A stretch of DNA of 64,000 nucleotides from an uncultured Flavobacteriales bacterium (lineage in GTDB: Bacteria; Bacteroidota; Bacteroidia; Flavobacteriales; Crocinitomicaceae). Below the pieces are notes generated by a model. The model was not told where the DNA came from. It was given only the letters and a program-made list of their open reading frames with translations, and made no database searches. This document shows positions 1-9,399 of this stretch, in pieces. Made by a program: the position numbers and the translations under genes. The stretch covers positions 72,952 through 136,951 of the forward strand of contig CAMLHZ010000010.1 in assembly GCA_946480085.1 (NCBI GenBank), in the 5' to 3' direction. Position 1 is the stretch's first letter. Every line of letters starts with the position of its first letter.

Positions 1-936
1 ACGTTCGGGATGCAATTCAATATCATCAACCAATTCCTGAAGTTCCTGGTTGGTCTTTACAAGCTCATTAAACATGGCATCATCCTTCAGTAATTTTCCA
101 ACGGAACCTTTTCCTGAATTAATATCGTTTAACAACGCATTTAAGTTTTGAATAGTCTTGCTTGCTTCAGCAATTGTTTTACTGTATTCCGCAGTTACCA
201 GATCATCCGTAATTTTCTTCGTATTCCCAATAATCCCGGAAATCTTATCGTTTGAAGCTTTCAAATTCGAGCTGATACTTTCCAGATTAGAGAAGATCTT
301 ACTCATTTTCGCTTTCTCTGAAACCACTAGTCCTTCTACTTCATTAGCAACACGTGCAAAACTTTTAATCGCTTGGCGAATTTCAACCATTGACTGTTTG
401 ATCTCTGAATTTGCAGTTGTATCCCAGAAAGCACCAAGAGATGTTACGGTTTCGTCAACAGAAGCAATCAAGTGTTCTACTTTAGTAATCGTTGGATTTA
501 ATGTGGTAAGAACTTTATCCTGAATAGCCATGGCTACCGTTCCCATGATTTTATCATTGGTTGTGTAAAAACCTTTCGATAAATCGGTGTTTAGTTCGAG
601 AATAATTCCTTTTGTCAGGAAATCCGCTTGTCCAACCTCCACTTTTGAACCACGTGGAATCTTCAATCCGTCTTCCTGAATATTGAACTCCACTTTCACG
701 CGAGTTGCAGAATCGCCTTTCATATTGTACTCTACTGACAATACTTTTCCAACAATTACACCGTTTACATAAACAGAGGTTGCAGGAGTTAATCCCCCTG
801 AATTAGGGAAATATGCTGTGTATTTATCATCTCCGCCGAAGAACGAATTACCTTTCAAAAAATTCACACCACAAACAAGTAATGTAATTGAAAGAATAGC
901 GATAATTCCGGCTTTGATCTCTTTAGATATCTTCAA
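1..936 (-). CDS. MlaD-type MCE family protein (3' end cut by window edge)
   Basis: 312 codons are visible and the frame is still open at the window edge, so the C-terminus is missing. One N-terminal membrane helix (about residues 7-25, IKAGIIAILSITLL) is followed by an MCE domain (about 35-115, with GGLTPATSVYVNGVIVGKV) and then a long helical region typical of periplasmic lipid-transfer MlaD proteins. The start is TTG at 936-934, four bases after the amidase stop. An in-frame TAG lies just upstream and no ATG is nearby. The family binds an ABC permease and moves phospholipids between inner and outer membrane. Coupling to the amidase gene suggests one operon. The family call is firm; the lipid substrate is inferred. 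Confidence 0.88.
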   Translation of the reverse strand, partial: MKISKEIKAGIIAILSITLLVCGVNFLKGNSFFGGDDKYTAYFPNSGGLTPATSVYVNGVIVGKVLSVEYNMKGDSATRVKVEFNIQEDGLKIPRGSKVEVGQADFLTKGIILELNTDLSKGFYTTNDKIMGTVAMAIQDKVLTTLNPTITKVEHLIASVDETVTSLGAFWDTTANSEIKQSMVEIRQAIKSFARVANEVEGLVVSEKAKMSKIFSNLESISSNLKASNDKISGIIGNTKKITDDLVTAEYSKTIAEASKTIQNLNALLNDINSGKGSVGKLLKDDAMFNELVKTNQELQELVDDIELHPER

Positions 937-940
937 GGCT

Positions 941-2113
941 TTATTTTTCTGCTAATTTAATAGCTTTTTCCAAATTAATGCGCTCGCCATTTTGAAAAGC
1001 AACCACAAAAGCATTAGAAAAGCCCATAGAACGGAGCTCAGTTTTGTAGTTGTTGGCTAATTTAAAATCATTCTTAAAATCGCCGGCAGTGTATTTAAAC
1101 AAATTATCTTGTTTATACTCCTGAATTGCCAATCCTTTAAACTTGCTTGCTGTCAACGAAAGCTTGGTTTCTGAAGTTTCTACCTGAACACGGAAATAAA
1201 CATCGTTACTTACATTATCAGCAGTTCCAGCTGCTGCGTTGTTGTTTGTTGTTCCGTTCGTCTCAGGCTTTGGAGTTGTTTGTCCACTTCCCTGACCACC
1301 ACCTTTGGTTTGCGAATCAACTCCTTCACGCTCCTTCTTGTACTTCTCAAACGCCGTAAACATTGCTTGAGCCATTTTCTTTTGATTCTCTTTATCGGCA
1401 AGGAATTTTTCTTCTTCACTGTTGGTTAAGAAACCTGTCTCTATCAATACACTTGGCATTGTAGTTTTGTAAAGCACTAAGAAACCAGCTTGACGTACAC
1501 CTCTATCGTAACGACCAAGAGATTTGAATTCAGACTGTAATTTCTCAGCAAACGAAATGGAATGATCTAAATAAATGGACAATTGTAATTGACGAAGAAT
1601 TAAGGCATCCGGTGTCATATCGAAATTCTTGTATTTCTCCTGATCAGCCTCAAATTCGATTACGCTATTTTCTCTATCAGCAATTTTTGCCTGAGCATCA
1701 GTTCTGTGTAATCCAAGCACATAAGTTTCAGTTCCAAAAGCAGAAGCCGAAGCAGAATTGGCATGAATACAAATAAATAAGTTTGCGTTCGCTTTGTTTG
1801 CAATCTTTGCGCGTTCATCCAATTCAACAAACACATCTTTATCTCTTGTATAAACAACCTTGATATTTGGATATTTAGCTTGAATCGATTTCCCAAGTTC
1901 CAATGCCATTGCCAAACAAACGTCTTTTTCATGAGCTGACGCACCGTGACATCCAGGATCTTTTCCACCGTGGCCAGCATCAATTACTACGGTTTTAATA
2001 ACTGTTACTTCGCCTTCTTCAGCAAATCGAACCGGAGACGGTTGAAATGCAAGCGTTATAATCATTGGAAATGAAAGCAAAGCAACTACAAATGTATTTT
2101 TAAGCGTTTTCAT
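941..2113 (-). CDS. N-acetylmuramoyl-L-alanine amidase (Amidase_3) with SPOR-like tail
   Basis: Periplasmic zinc amidase that cuts the amide bond between muramic acid and the stem peptide, as in cell separation. A signal peptide covers about residues 1-30. The catalytic domain (about 40-255) shows the zinc and catalytic residues: H48 in DAGHGG, E62 in HEKDV, H117 in CIHANS and E225 in IETGFLTN. A low-complexity Gly/Thr/Asn linker follows, then a C-terminal region (about 303-390) resembling a SPOR-like fold, common in Bacteroidetes amidases. The gene lies directly upstream of the MCE gene with a 4-base gap. Family certain; the SPOR assignment rests on pattern only. Confidence 0.93.
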   Translation of the reverse strand: MKTLKNTFVVALLSFPMIITLAFQPSPVRFAEEGEVTVIKTVVIDAGHGGKDPGCHGASAHEKDVCLAMALELGKSIQAKYPNIKVVYTRDKDVFVELDERAKIANKANANLFICIHANSASASAFGTETYVLGLHRTDAQAKIADRENSVIEFEADQEKYKNFDMTPDALILRQLQLSIYLDHSISFAEKLQSEFKSLGRYDRGVRQAGFLVLYKTTMPSVLIETGFLTNSEEEKFLADKENQKKMAQAMFTAFEKYKKEREGVDSQTKGGGQGSGQTTPKPETNGTTNNNAAAGTADNVSNDVYFRVQVETSETKLSLTASKFKGLAIQEYKQDNLFKYTAGDFKNDFKLANNYKTELRSMGFSNAFVVAFQNGERINLEKAIKLAEK

Positions 2114-2415
2114 TGTTTTACTATTTGATGCCAGTTATTCACTATAAAAGTACAGCTGATCAATCGTTACTTTTTATCAGACTAAATCAACTTATTTAAA
2201 ACCAATTGTTAATAACCGCTATTGTCGTTGTTGATAACCAAGATTATGCCACGCTTCGACGAGCTCAGCATGACACTTCGGTCCCGCTTGATGGCAAGCA
2301 CTGGAAACCATAAATACACCTTTCTGAAACCAACGGAACACTGCGGTTATCGAGCGGAGCCGAGATACCGAAGTATGGCAAGAAAGTTGTTAAATTCGAG
2401 TCCGAACAGAACTGG
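2114..2415. repeat. Intergenic region with REP-like sequence
   Basis: This 302-base gap between divergent genes contains two motif families seen as dispersed repeats in Bacteroidetes genomes. One is the 'cttcgacgagctcagc' type near 2256. The other is the 'cgagcggagccgagat' type near 2358, which recurs as 'cgagcggagtcgagat' near 49936. Promoters for both flanking genes must lie here, but I could not place them confidently. No gene is seen. Confidence 0.45.
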
Positions 2416-4956
2416 ATGAAATTTCCTAGCTTTGCAACCGTTATTAAACTCGTGAACATTACTTCATTTCGGAATTTCCTTACTTCTTGTATTGCAGTAT
2501 TTACTGTAATTACAACGTCTTTTTCACAAGAAGAGCCGAAAAAGATTGTAATGAACGACGAAGATCTTGAGTCAGAGATCATCTATACAGCCAGAGACAG
2601 CGCAGTAACCGACACCAAAAACAAACAACTTCATCTTTACGGAAATGCACAATTGGTTTATGGTGAATTGGATATGAAAGCCAGTTACATTGTGGTGGAT
2701 TATGGAACGAAAGAAGTAACTGCAACCTATACTTTAGATTCACTTGGACGTAAAGTTGGAATTCCGGTATTTGTTCAGGATGGAGATTCTGTTACTGCAG
2801 ATAAAATCCGATACAACTATGAAAAAAAGAAGGGATTTATTGAAGAAGTAACCATCAAGCAAGAGGAATACTACCTTTCTATGGAGATTGCAAAGCGTCA
2901 ACCCAACGAGGAAATTCATTTTGTACATGGAAAATTCACTACCTGTAACCTGAAAGAACCGCATTACCATTTTTTCTTATCGAAAGCCGTTTTGGTTCCC
3001 GAAAAACGAATTGCAAGTGGTCCAATGAACTTATGGGTAATGGGCGTTCCTACTCCACTTGGACTTCCTTTCGCTCTTATTCCACAGAAGAAAAAGGAAG
3101 ACAACAATCCTGCAGGTTTTATAATGCCTCAATATTCCATTGTTTCTGCTTACGGAATGGGATTCCAGGATCTGGGTTATTACAAACCCATCAACGATCA
3201 TTTTCAGACCTTCTTTTATGGAACCTTGTTTTCCAGAGGAAGTTTTGGATTGAGAAACCATACGGATTACAGCTTCAAGTACAAATCGAGCGGGAATTTT
3301 GACCTTGGATATTCCGAATTCAGATACGGCTGGCCAGATTCAACAAGAACACAGGCTGCGACTGTAAAATGGACACATACACAAGATCCAAAGTCGAATC
3401 CATTTTGGACCTTCGGTGCGAACATTAATTTTAACTCGAACTCAACGAATAAACAAACCTTAAATGTTCAGAATGCACAGTATTTTGATAATACACTGAA
3501 CTCGGATATTCGTCTTGGAAGAAAATTTGCAAAAGCACCAATTTCTATTGATGGAAAGGTTTCTATGCGCCAAAATTCGCAGGCAAAGCAAATTGACTTA
3601 ACCAGTCCAATCTTAAATCTGCAAACTACGAATAGAATTTATCCATTTAAAAGGATCAACAAAGTTGTTGGGTTCACTTACAACTCTGAATTCCAAAACC
3701 GATCGTCGTTTAAGGATAGCTACCTGAAAAACATGGATTTCGACAGCATTGGTCAGAATTACCGTTCAGGAGCAAACCAGAGATTCAACCTGCAAAGTAC
3801 ATTTAGCCTATTACAAGGAGCCATTCGTTTTACACCTAGTGTGAACTACAGTCAATTCTACAACTTTCAGAGTATTTCTAAATCCGTTAATGCAAGCGAT
3901 TCGTTGATCATTGACTCATTGAACGTTGGAGGCTTTACACATTCATTCAACTCATCAGCTTCTGTTACAAGCAACTTCTATTCTTACTACCGTTTTATAG
4001 GCAAAAGAAACACCATTCTCCGTCATATTATGACTCCAACAGTAACGTACACCTACGCTCCAAACATTCAGCAGGGAAATACAAGTTACACGGATAACGA
4101 AGGAAAATTACATGAATACAATATTTACGAAAGAAGTATTTATGCCCAAACACTAGGAAATAGCTCTGGAAGAATTGGAATTGCCGTAAACAACTCTTTC
4201 GAAATGAAACGAAAAAGTGACAAGGATACAGTTACTGGTTTCGCTAAAACAAAGATCATTGACAATCTATTCTTGAGCACCGATTACGACATTTTCAAAG
4301 ACAGCATGAACTGGTCGGACCTAACAATGCGAATGGTAATCAATCCTATAGAAAAATTCAACATCACGGCAAATGCCAATTTCAGCTGGTACGACTGGAA
4401 CGACACAACTGGTGTTATTCAGTGGAAATATGCTCACGAAGTTGGAAAAGGATTAGGAAGATTCACCTCATTTTCAACCACCACTCAGTTCATTTTAACA
4501 TCCAAGAAATATCAGGATATGCTTCAAGACAGAAACTCAGAAATGAGAAATGTTTGGAATCCACAATATCAAAACTGGATGATCAATCCGAATGACATGG
4601 TGTATTTTGATATTCCATGGAAACTAAGTTTTGAACATTTTATTGGGTTGAATCTGAACTCTGGCGACAGTACTTACATGCGTAAAATGTATACACCACG
4701 ACAAACCTTGAGATTTGACGCAGACTTCAGTATTACTGAGAATTGGAAAATTGCAAGTACCGTACTTTACGACGTTACCAATAAAACATTGTCTAACTTA
4801 CGCATCACAATGGCGCGTAATTTACACTGTTGGAATGTTAGTTTCAACTGGATTCCAGTTGGGACAAATCAAAGTTTTTTCGTAACATTAAGAGGAAATG
4901 CGGCTGCATTACAAAATGCAAACTTAACATTGCGCAAGCCGCCAATCGTTTTATAA
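2416..4956 (+). CDS. lptD: LptD-family outer-membrane LPS assembly protein
   Basis: The 846-residue precursor has an N-terminal hydrophobic signal (about 1-38, ending ...TTSFSQ). An OstA/LptA-like domain (about 50-210) carries the typical pattern LHLYGNAQLVYGELDMKA and later GDSVTADKIRYNYEKKKG. A long C-terminal region rich in alternating aromatic/polar strands fits an outer-membrane beta-barrel. LptD inserts lipopolysaccharide into the outer leaflet. The Bacteroidetes homologues diverge from the E. coli protein, but the order (LptA-like domain, then barrel) matches. yqgE follows after two bases. Start context is weak; several nearby codons could serve. Confidence 0.87.
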   Translation: MKFPSFATVIKLVNITSFRNFLTSCIAVFTVITTSFSQEEPKKIVMNDEDLESEIIYTARDSAVTDTKNKQLHLYGNAQLVYGELDMKASYIVVDYGTKEVTATYTLDSLGRKVGIPVFVQDGDSVTADKIRYNYEKKKGFIEEVTIKQEEYYLSMEIAKRQPNEEIHFVHGKFTTCNLKEPHYHFFLSKAVLVPEKRIASGPMNLWVMGVPTPLGLPFALIPQKKKEDNNPAGFIMPQYSIVSAYGMGFQDLGYYKPINDHFQTFFYGTLFSRGSFGLRNHTDYSFKYKSSGNFDLGYSEFRYGWPDSTRTQAATVKWTHTQDPKSNPFWTFGANINFNSNSTNKQTLNVQNAQYFDNTLNSDIRLGRKFAKAPISIDGKVSMRQNSQAKQIDLTSPILNLQTTNRIYPFKRINKVVGFTYNSEFQNRSSFKDSYLKNMDFDSIGQNYRSGANQRFNLQSTFSLLQGAIRFTPSVNYSQFYNFQSISKSVNASDSLIIDSLNVGGFTHSFNSSASVTSNFYSYYRFIGKRNTILRHIMTPTVTYTYAPNIQQGNTSYTDNEGKLHEYNIYERSIYAQTLGNSSGRIGIAVNNSFEMKRKSDKDTVTGFAKTKIIDNLFLSTDYDIFKDSMNWSDLTMRMVINPIEKFNITANANFSWYDWNDTTGVIQWKYAHEVGKGLGRFTSFSTTTQFILTSKKYQDMLQDRNSEMRNVWNPQYQNWMINPNDMVYFDIPWKLSFEHFIGLNLNSGDSTYMRKMYTPRQTLRFDADFSITENWKIASTVLYDVTNKTLSNLRITMARNLHCWNVSFNWIPVGTNQSFFVTLRGNAAALQNANLTLRKPPIVL

Positions 4957-4958
4957 GA

Positions 4959-5528
4959 ATGAAATTCGGAATTCCAGTACAACCCATTCCAGAAATTGGC
5001 GACATGCTGATCGCGGAACCGTTTATGCGAGATGATAATCTTCGCAGAACTGTGATTTATGTGTGCGATATCAGCGAAGAAGGAGCATATGGTATGGTTC
5101 TCAACCATCCACTTCCTGTTCCAATGAAATTGATGATAGAAAGCTTTCCAGTTGATGGTTTTTTCGCTAGTTATGGTGGACCGGTTCATGAAGACAAATT
5201 GTACTACATCCACAATGATCCAACTATTGAAGGAGCTGAGCTGGTAAAAGGAAATCAATATTTTGGCGGTTCGTTCGATCAGCTGGTTGAGAAAATAAAC
5301 GCCGGAGAAATCAGCAAGAAGGACGTCCGTTTCTTTGCCGGATATACTGGCTGGGAAGGTGGACAATTGGAACAGGAAATTGAAGAGCGCAGTTGGATTG
5401 TTTGGAAAAAACATAAATACAACATGCTCAACACAATCGACACGGAACTTTGGTCGAAATTCATGAAGGAAATGGGCGGTGTTTATAAATCCATGGAGCG
5501 CTTTCCTTTACATTTCGAGCACAACTAG
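4959..5528 (+). CDS. YqgE/AlgH family protein (UPF0301)
   Basis: 189 residues, the usual length for the family. It shows the conserved start 'GDMLIAEPFMRDDNLRRTVIY', then 'GAYGMVLNHPLP' and the late motif 'RFFAGYTGWEGGQLEQEI' with its conserved Gly/Trp residues. The biochemical role of the family is not established; AlgH was linked to alginate regulation in Pseudomonas. It begins two bases after lptD, so the two genes are probably cotranscribed. No membrane or signal segment is seen. Confidence 0.93.
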   Translation: MKFGIPVQPIPEIGDMLIAEPFMRDDNLRRTVIYVCDISEEGAYGMVLNHPLPVPMKLMIESFPVDGFFASYGGPVHEDKLYYIHNDPTIEGAELVKGNQYFGGSFDQLVEKINAGEISKKDVRFFAGYTGWEGGQLEQEIEERSWIVWKKHKYNMLNTIDTELWSKFMKEMGGVYKSMERFPLHFEHN

Positions 5529-5534
5529 ACGAAT

Positions 5535-5626
5535 TCAAAAATCAAAAGTGAAAAGTTAAAAAGAAGAGCAATCAAAGTCAAAATGGCCTTTTTGTCTTTT
5601 GCCTTTTAACTTTTGCCTTTTAAATT
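5535..5626. repeat. A/T-rich imperfect inverted repeat
   Basis: Stretches such as 'aaaagtgaaaagttaaaaag' on the left face 'cttttaacttttgcctttt' on the right, so the RNA could fold into a long imperfect hairpin. It lies after yqgE and just before the rarA promoter, and could end the upstream transcript. It is low-complexity sequence with no coding content. Confidence 0.5.
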
Positions 5627-5634
5627 TAACTTTG
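5627..5634 (+). promoter_or_regulatory. Bacteroidetes -7 box TAACTTTG for rarA
   Basis: TAACTTTG matches the TAnnTTTG consensus and ends four bases before the rarA ATG. Transcription would start at or next to the start codon, giving a leaderless message. The -33 position (5605-5607) reads TTT, close to TTG. Confidence 0.55.
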
Positions 5635-5638
5635 AGGC

Positions 5639-6916
5639 ATGAACAGTTTAGCTCCTCTTTCTGAAAGAATGCGCCCAAGAATCCTCAAGGATTATGTTGG
5701 TCAACATCAACTTTTGGGAGAAAATGGTTCATTGAAACGCGCTTTAGAAGTTGGGGTTTTGCCTTCGATTATATTTTGGGGACCTCCTGGCGTTGGAAAA
5801 ACCACTTTAGCACAACTACTTGCTTCTGAGTTAAATCGACCAATTCACACACTTTCGGCAATTTCTTCAGGAGTAAAAGATGTGCGTGACGTACTAACGA
5901 AGGTTGAAAGTCAGGGAATGTTCCAAACAGCTCGCCCTATCCTATTCATTGACGAGATTCACCGTTTCTCCAAGTCGCAGCAAGACTCGCTTTTAGGAGC
6001 TGTGGAAAAAGGAACAATCACCTTAATTGGAGCAACAACTGAAAACCCGTCTTTTGAAGTGATTTCGGCTTTACTTTCGCGTTGTCAGGTTTACGTTTTG
6101 GAAAGTCACAGTATTGAGGACCTGCTTTTCATTTTGAATAATGCAATTAAGAATGATGTTCTGCTTTCAAAGCGAAAGATCGAATTGAAGGAATATGAAG
6201 CATTATTAGCAGTTGCTTCAGGTGATGCGCGACGAAGCTTGAATTTATTGGAACTTGCCGTGGGAACTTTTCAGGAAAACGAAAAAGTTGTCATCACCAA
6301 CGAATTGATTGAGTCCATTGCGCAAAAAGTGGTTCGCTACGACAAAGATGGCGAACAACATTACGATATTATTTCTGCATTCATCAAATCGATGCGGGGC
6401 AGTGACCCTGACGGAGCTGTTTATTGGTTGGCCAGAATGATTGAAGGTGGAGAAGATCCAAAATTCATTGCACGAAGAATGTTGATTCTGGCTGCAGAAG
6501 ACATTGGATTGGCGAATCCTACTGCTTTAATCATGGCGAACACGACTTTTCAATCGATTCAAATGATTGGCTGGCCAGAGGCACGAATTATTCTTTCTGA
6601 ATGCGCCATTTATCTTGCCACTTCACCAAAAGGAAATGCAGCTTATTTGGCAATAGATGAAGCTTTGGCAGAAGTTCGACGTTCTACGAACCTGGAAGTT
6701 CCGCTTCATTTAAGAAATTCGCCGACGAAATTGATGAAGGATTTAGGCTATGGCGCTGAATACAAGTATGCGCATGATCATCCTGGAAACTTTGTAGCTC
6801 AACAATATTTACCTGATTTACTGAAAAACAAATCGTTTTTTCATCCGGGAAGTTCGAAACGCGAACAGGAAATTGCTGAACAAATCGCCTCCCGATGGCC
6901 AAATAAAAAACAATGA
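5639..6916 (+). CDS. rarA: Replication-associated recombination protein A (MgsA/RarA AAA+ ATPase)
   Basis: 425 residues, normal for RarA. It is an AAA+ clamp-loader-like ATPase that acts at stalled replication forks. Walker A is GPPGVGKTT (48-56), Walker B ILFIDEIH (101-108) and sensor 1 GATTENPSFE (131-140). The arginine-rich sensor 2 segment GDARRSLNLLE follows at about 195-205. The C-terminal MgsA tetramerisation domain includes 'RGSDPDGAVYWLARM' and 'AAEDIGLANP'. The start is fixed by the adjacent -7 promoter box. The stop overlaps the acyltransferase start by four bases. Confidence 0.96.
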   Translation: MNSLAPLSERMRPRILKDYVGQHQLLGENGSLKRALEVGVLPSIIFWGPPGVGKTTLAQLLASELNRPIHTLSAISSGVKDVRDVLTKVESQGMFQTARPILFIDEIHRFSKSQQDSLLGAVEKGTITLIGATTENPSFEVISALLSRCQVYVLESHSIEDLLFILNNAIKNDVLLSKRKIELKEYEALLAVASGDARRSLNLLELAVGTFQENEKVVITNELIESIAQKVVRYDKDGEQHYDIISAFIKSMRGSDPDGAVYWLARMIEGGEDPKFIARRMLILAAEDIGLANPTALIMANTTFQSIQMIGWPEARIILSECAIYLATSPKGNAAYLAIDEALAEVRRSTNLEVPLHLRNSPTKLMKDLGYGAEYKYAHDHPGNFVAQQYLPDLLKNKSFFHPGSSKREQEIAEQIASRWPNKKQ

Positions 6917-7839
6917 GTCAGGTAGTTTACTATTTGTTTGTTTATCCGCTCTCTAAGCTTCCGCTTTGGATCACCTATCGTATTTCTGATTTCTTCTATT
7001 TCCTTCTGATTACAGTTCTCCCTTATCGAAAAAAGGTGATTACTGATAATCTAACGAAGTGTTTTCCGGAGAAGAAACCAAGTGAAATTGCTGCTTTGAG
7101 AAGAAAATTCTATCGCACATTTTCCGACATGATGATGGAAGGCATCAAGAATCTGGGAATATCACAAAAAGAACTGGAGAAACGTTTCAAGATCGAGAAT
7201 CCAGAATTGATGCAAAAACTCCACAACGAAGGCAAAAGTGTGATTCTGGTTTCGGGACATTACAACAACTGGGAATGGATGATCACCGGACAGAATTTGT
7301 TCTTTCCGCATCAAGCCGTTGGAATTGGAATGCCACTTTCAAGCGGTTTTTGGGACAAGAAAATCAATACGCTTCGTCAACGCTTCGGAATGCATGTCAT
7401 TCACTCCAAAATTGTCAAACAGACGTTTGAGGATTATGAAAACAAGAATGAACGCATTGCAACATTGGTTCTCTCTGATCAAAGTCCGGGCGATTCGTTA
7501 AAATCTTACTGGACAATATTTTTAGGTCGACCAACGGCAATTGCGTTTGGCGCTGAACAGCTTGCTAATTCTTATGACCATGCAGTTGTGTTCTATCTTC
7601 CAAAAAAAGTGAAGCGCGGTTATTATTCCTGCAGTTTGGAGCTAATCACAGATTCGCCAAGAACCTTGGATTGGGGAGTTATTACCGAGAAACACGTTGA
7701 ATTACTTGAAGAAGGAATTCGAAACAATCCTGCTGGCTGGTTATGGAGTCATAAACGCTGGAAACGCAATGTTCCCGAGAACTTAGAAACGCTTAAACAA
7801 GAACAGCATGAGAAATTTAATCGCATTTATCGCAGTTAG
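6913..7839 (+). CDS. LpxL/HtrB-like lipid acyltransferase
   Basis: 308 residues of the Lip_A_acyltransferase family, which add secondary acyl chains to lipid A at the inner membrane. The catalytic H(x4)E motif is visible as HYNNWE (H116, E121) in 'VSGHYNNWEW'. Later motifs fit the family: 'DQSPGDSLKSYW' and 'NPAGWLWSHKRWKR'. A hydrophobic N-terminus anchors the protein. ATGA overlap with rarA indicates translational coupling. In Bacteroidetes some members act on other lipids, so the exact acceptor is not certain. Confidence 0.9.
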   Translation: MSQVVYYLFVYPLSKLPLWITYRISDFFYFLLITVLPYRKKVITDNLTKCFPEKKPSEIAALRRKFYRTFSDMMMEGIKNLGISQKELEKRFKIENPELMQKLHNEGKSVILVSGHYNNWEWMITGQNLFFPHQAVGIGMPLSSGFWDKKINTLRQRFGMHVIHSKIVKQTFEDYENKNERIATLVLSDQSPGDSLKSYWTIFLGRPTAIAFGAEQLANSYDHAVVFYLPKKVKRGYYSCSLELITDSPRTLDWGVITEKHVELLEEGIRNNPAGWLWSHKRWKRNVPENLETLKQEQHEKFNRIYRS

Positions 7840-8806
7840 CAGTTTCGCTTTTGTGTCATCTGCTCAAGATATTTTCGCTACCAGAGATACACTTCGATTT
7901 AGTAAAGAAGGCTATTCCAGAGCCATTGCCATTCAAAAGAACAAACTCATCATAGGAACATCGAAATCGGGAGTTCTCTCATACGACTTAAAGAAAAAAA
8001 CAGTTGAAACGCTTATTCCGTATGAAGTTGGCGGTGAATTCAGAGATGTTATTGTTGACGGAAAAACAGTTTATGCTTGTTTAAGTGGAGACTCAGGTGT
8101 TGTTTACAAAGCTAAAGGAAAGAAAATAACGGAACTTTTCAGGGACAAAAGCTTCATTGACGACATCGTTCAAAAAACGAATGGAGAACTGATTTTACTT
8201 AGCGATCCGATTGGCGGAGAGTTAACAATCAAAGTTATTGGAACTAGAAAGAAATGGGGAAATTATGTCAACGAATCAGGACCGTTTCAAACCGCTAATG
8301 GTGAAGCTTACTACGCTGCAAGTGGAACAACAGCACAATTGATCGGAGGAGAGTATTACTATGTCTCAGGCGGTCCAAACAACGCTACATTTTATCGAAC
8401 AAGTACATTTGAATACCACACACAAATTCAAACAGAACTTCCGATGCCAAAGGCTGAAGGAGCAGGACCTTTTTCCATTTGTATGTTCGACAAAATAAAC
8501 GGCGTTATAGTTGGAGGAAACTACACCAAACCGAATGATTCAGATTCAACATCAGTGTATACAACAGATGGCGGAAAAACATGGATAGTTTCAGAAACAC
8601 CAACTCATGGTTATAGATCTTGTGTTACAGGAACTTCTGACAGATTGTTCGCTTGTGGAACGAATGGAATTGATTATTCTGAAGATGGCGGAAAAACGTG
8701 GACTTGGGTGGAGAAAGGAAACTATTGTGCGCTGCTGCTGGTTGGAGATACTCTTTATGCTACTACAAACAAAGGATATGTGGTCAAATTTGTATTAAAA
8801 AAGTAA
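7808..8806 (+). CDS. Secreted BNR/YCF48-like beta-propeller protein
   Basis: 332 residues. A clear signal peptide (MRNLIAFIAVSSFAFVSSAQ) supports the ATG at 7808, although this start lies 32 bases inside the acyltransferase gene. Repeated blades carry the BNR/Asp-box type pattern, for example 'YTTDGGKTWIVS' and 'YSEDGGKTWTWV', as in YCF48-like or sialidase-like propellers. The substrate is unknown. A similar protein is often called 'oxidoreductase' in databases, but no catalytic motif is visible. Probably cotranscribed with the acyltransferase. Confidence 0.8.
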   Translation: MRNLIAFIAVSSFAFVSSAQDIFATRDTLRFSKEGYSRAIAIQKNKLIIGTSKSGVLSYDLKKKTVETLIPYEVGGEFRDVIVDGKTVYACLSGDSGVVYKAKGKKITELFRDKSFIDDIVQKTNGELILLSDPIGGELTIKVIGTRKKWGNYVNESGPFQTANGEAYYAASGTTAQLIGGEYYYVSGGPNNATFYRTSTFEYHTQIQTELPMPKAEGAGPFSICMFDKINGVIVGGNYTKPNDSDSTSVYTTDGGKTWIVSETPTHGYRSCVTGTSDRLFACGTNGIDYSEDGGKTWTWVEKGNYCALLLVGDTLYATTNKGYVVKFVLKK

Positions 8807-8829
8807 GGGCGATGATGATTCGCCCCTAC
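8807..8829. repeat. REP-like hairpin GGGCGA...TCGCCC between convergent genes
   Basis: A 6-bp stem GGGCGA/TCGCCC with a 7-base loop lies in the 46-base gap between convergent genes, followed by 'cctac'. It resembles the 'GTAGGGGCGAAT' dispersed hairpins of Bacteroidetes. It may serve as a bidirectional terminator. Confidence 0.5.
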
Positions 8830-8852
8830 CGTAATTTCAAATTTCAGCTGAA

Positions 8853-9302
8853 TCACATCCCATTTGCAACCTGAATCAATTTCTCTTTTGATTGTTTACC
8901 AACCAATTTCTTGATCAACTTTCCGTTTTCATCAAGGAAAAGAAGTGTTGGATATGCCGTTACTTTGTAATTCGAACTGATTAATGAACCATCTGCATCA
9001 TTTTCAGCATCCATTTTTACATTCACGAATTTACCGTTGAAAAGCTTTCCTAACTCACCATCTGTGAACGTAGTTTTCGCCATTTCTTTACACGGTCCGC
9101 ACCAGGTTGTGTAAACATCAATGAAAATTTTCTTTTTCTTTTTCTTTGCCTCCGCTTTCGCTTTCTCAAGTGTAATACTGCTAAAGCTGATTCCACCAGT
9201 TACTTTTGAAGCAACAGTTGACAGTTTTGCAGTTGATGAAAAAGAAGACAATCCCCAAAAACTCGTTGCCGCAACCACTGATAATATGATAATGTATTTC
9301 AT
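8853..9302 (-). CDS. Exported thioredoxin-family protein
   Basis: 149 residues. The N-terminal hydrophobic segment suggests export to the periplasm. The redox motif WCGPC (C68, C71) sits in 'VYTTWCGPCKEMAKTTF' and the conserved cis-proline region in 'VTAYPTLLFLDENGK'. A run of lysines (KKKKKK) directly precedes the first core strand. This subgroup (Thioredoxin_7/DsbD-gamma-like) reduces or isomerises disulfides outside the cytoplasm; the partner is unknown. The gene converges with the propeller gene. Confidence 0.9.
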   Translation of the reverse strand: MKYIIILSVVAATSFWGLSSFSSTAKLSTVASKVTGGISFSSITLEKAKAEAKKKKKKIFIDVYTTWCGPCKEMAKTTFTDGELGKLFNGKFVNVKMDAENDADGSLISSNYKVTAYPTLLFLDENGKLIKKLVGKQSKEKLIQVANGM

Positions 9303-9399
9303 TCTAAGTAATATTAATGTCTAAATTTATCGATAATTTTCTTACCAAAACGCCAGTATTGCGTTTGCTGGGGATGAGCAAAACAATTACCGTTCCACA

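Noticed and set aside
158..523. Plus-strand open frame of 121 codons
   Set aside because: It lies opposite the MCE gene, which has clear domain content; the plus-strand frame has no recognisable motif.
4869..5414. Minus-strand open frame of 181 codons
   Set aside because: It is antisense to lptD/yqgE, whose protein motifs are unambiguous.
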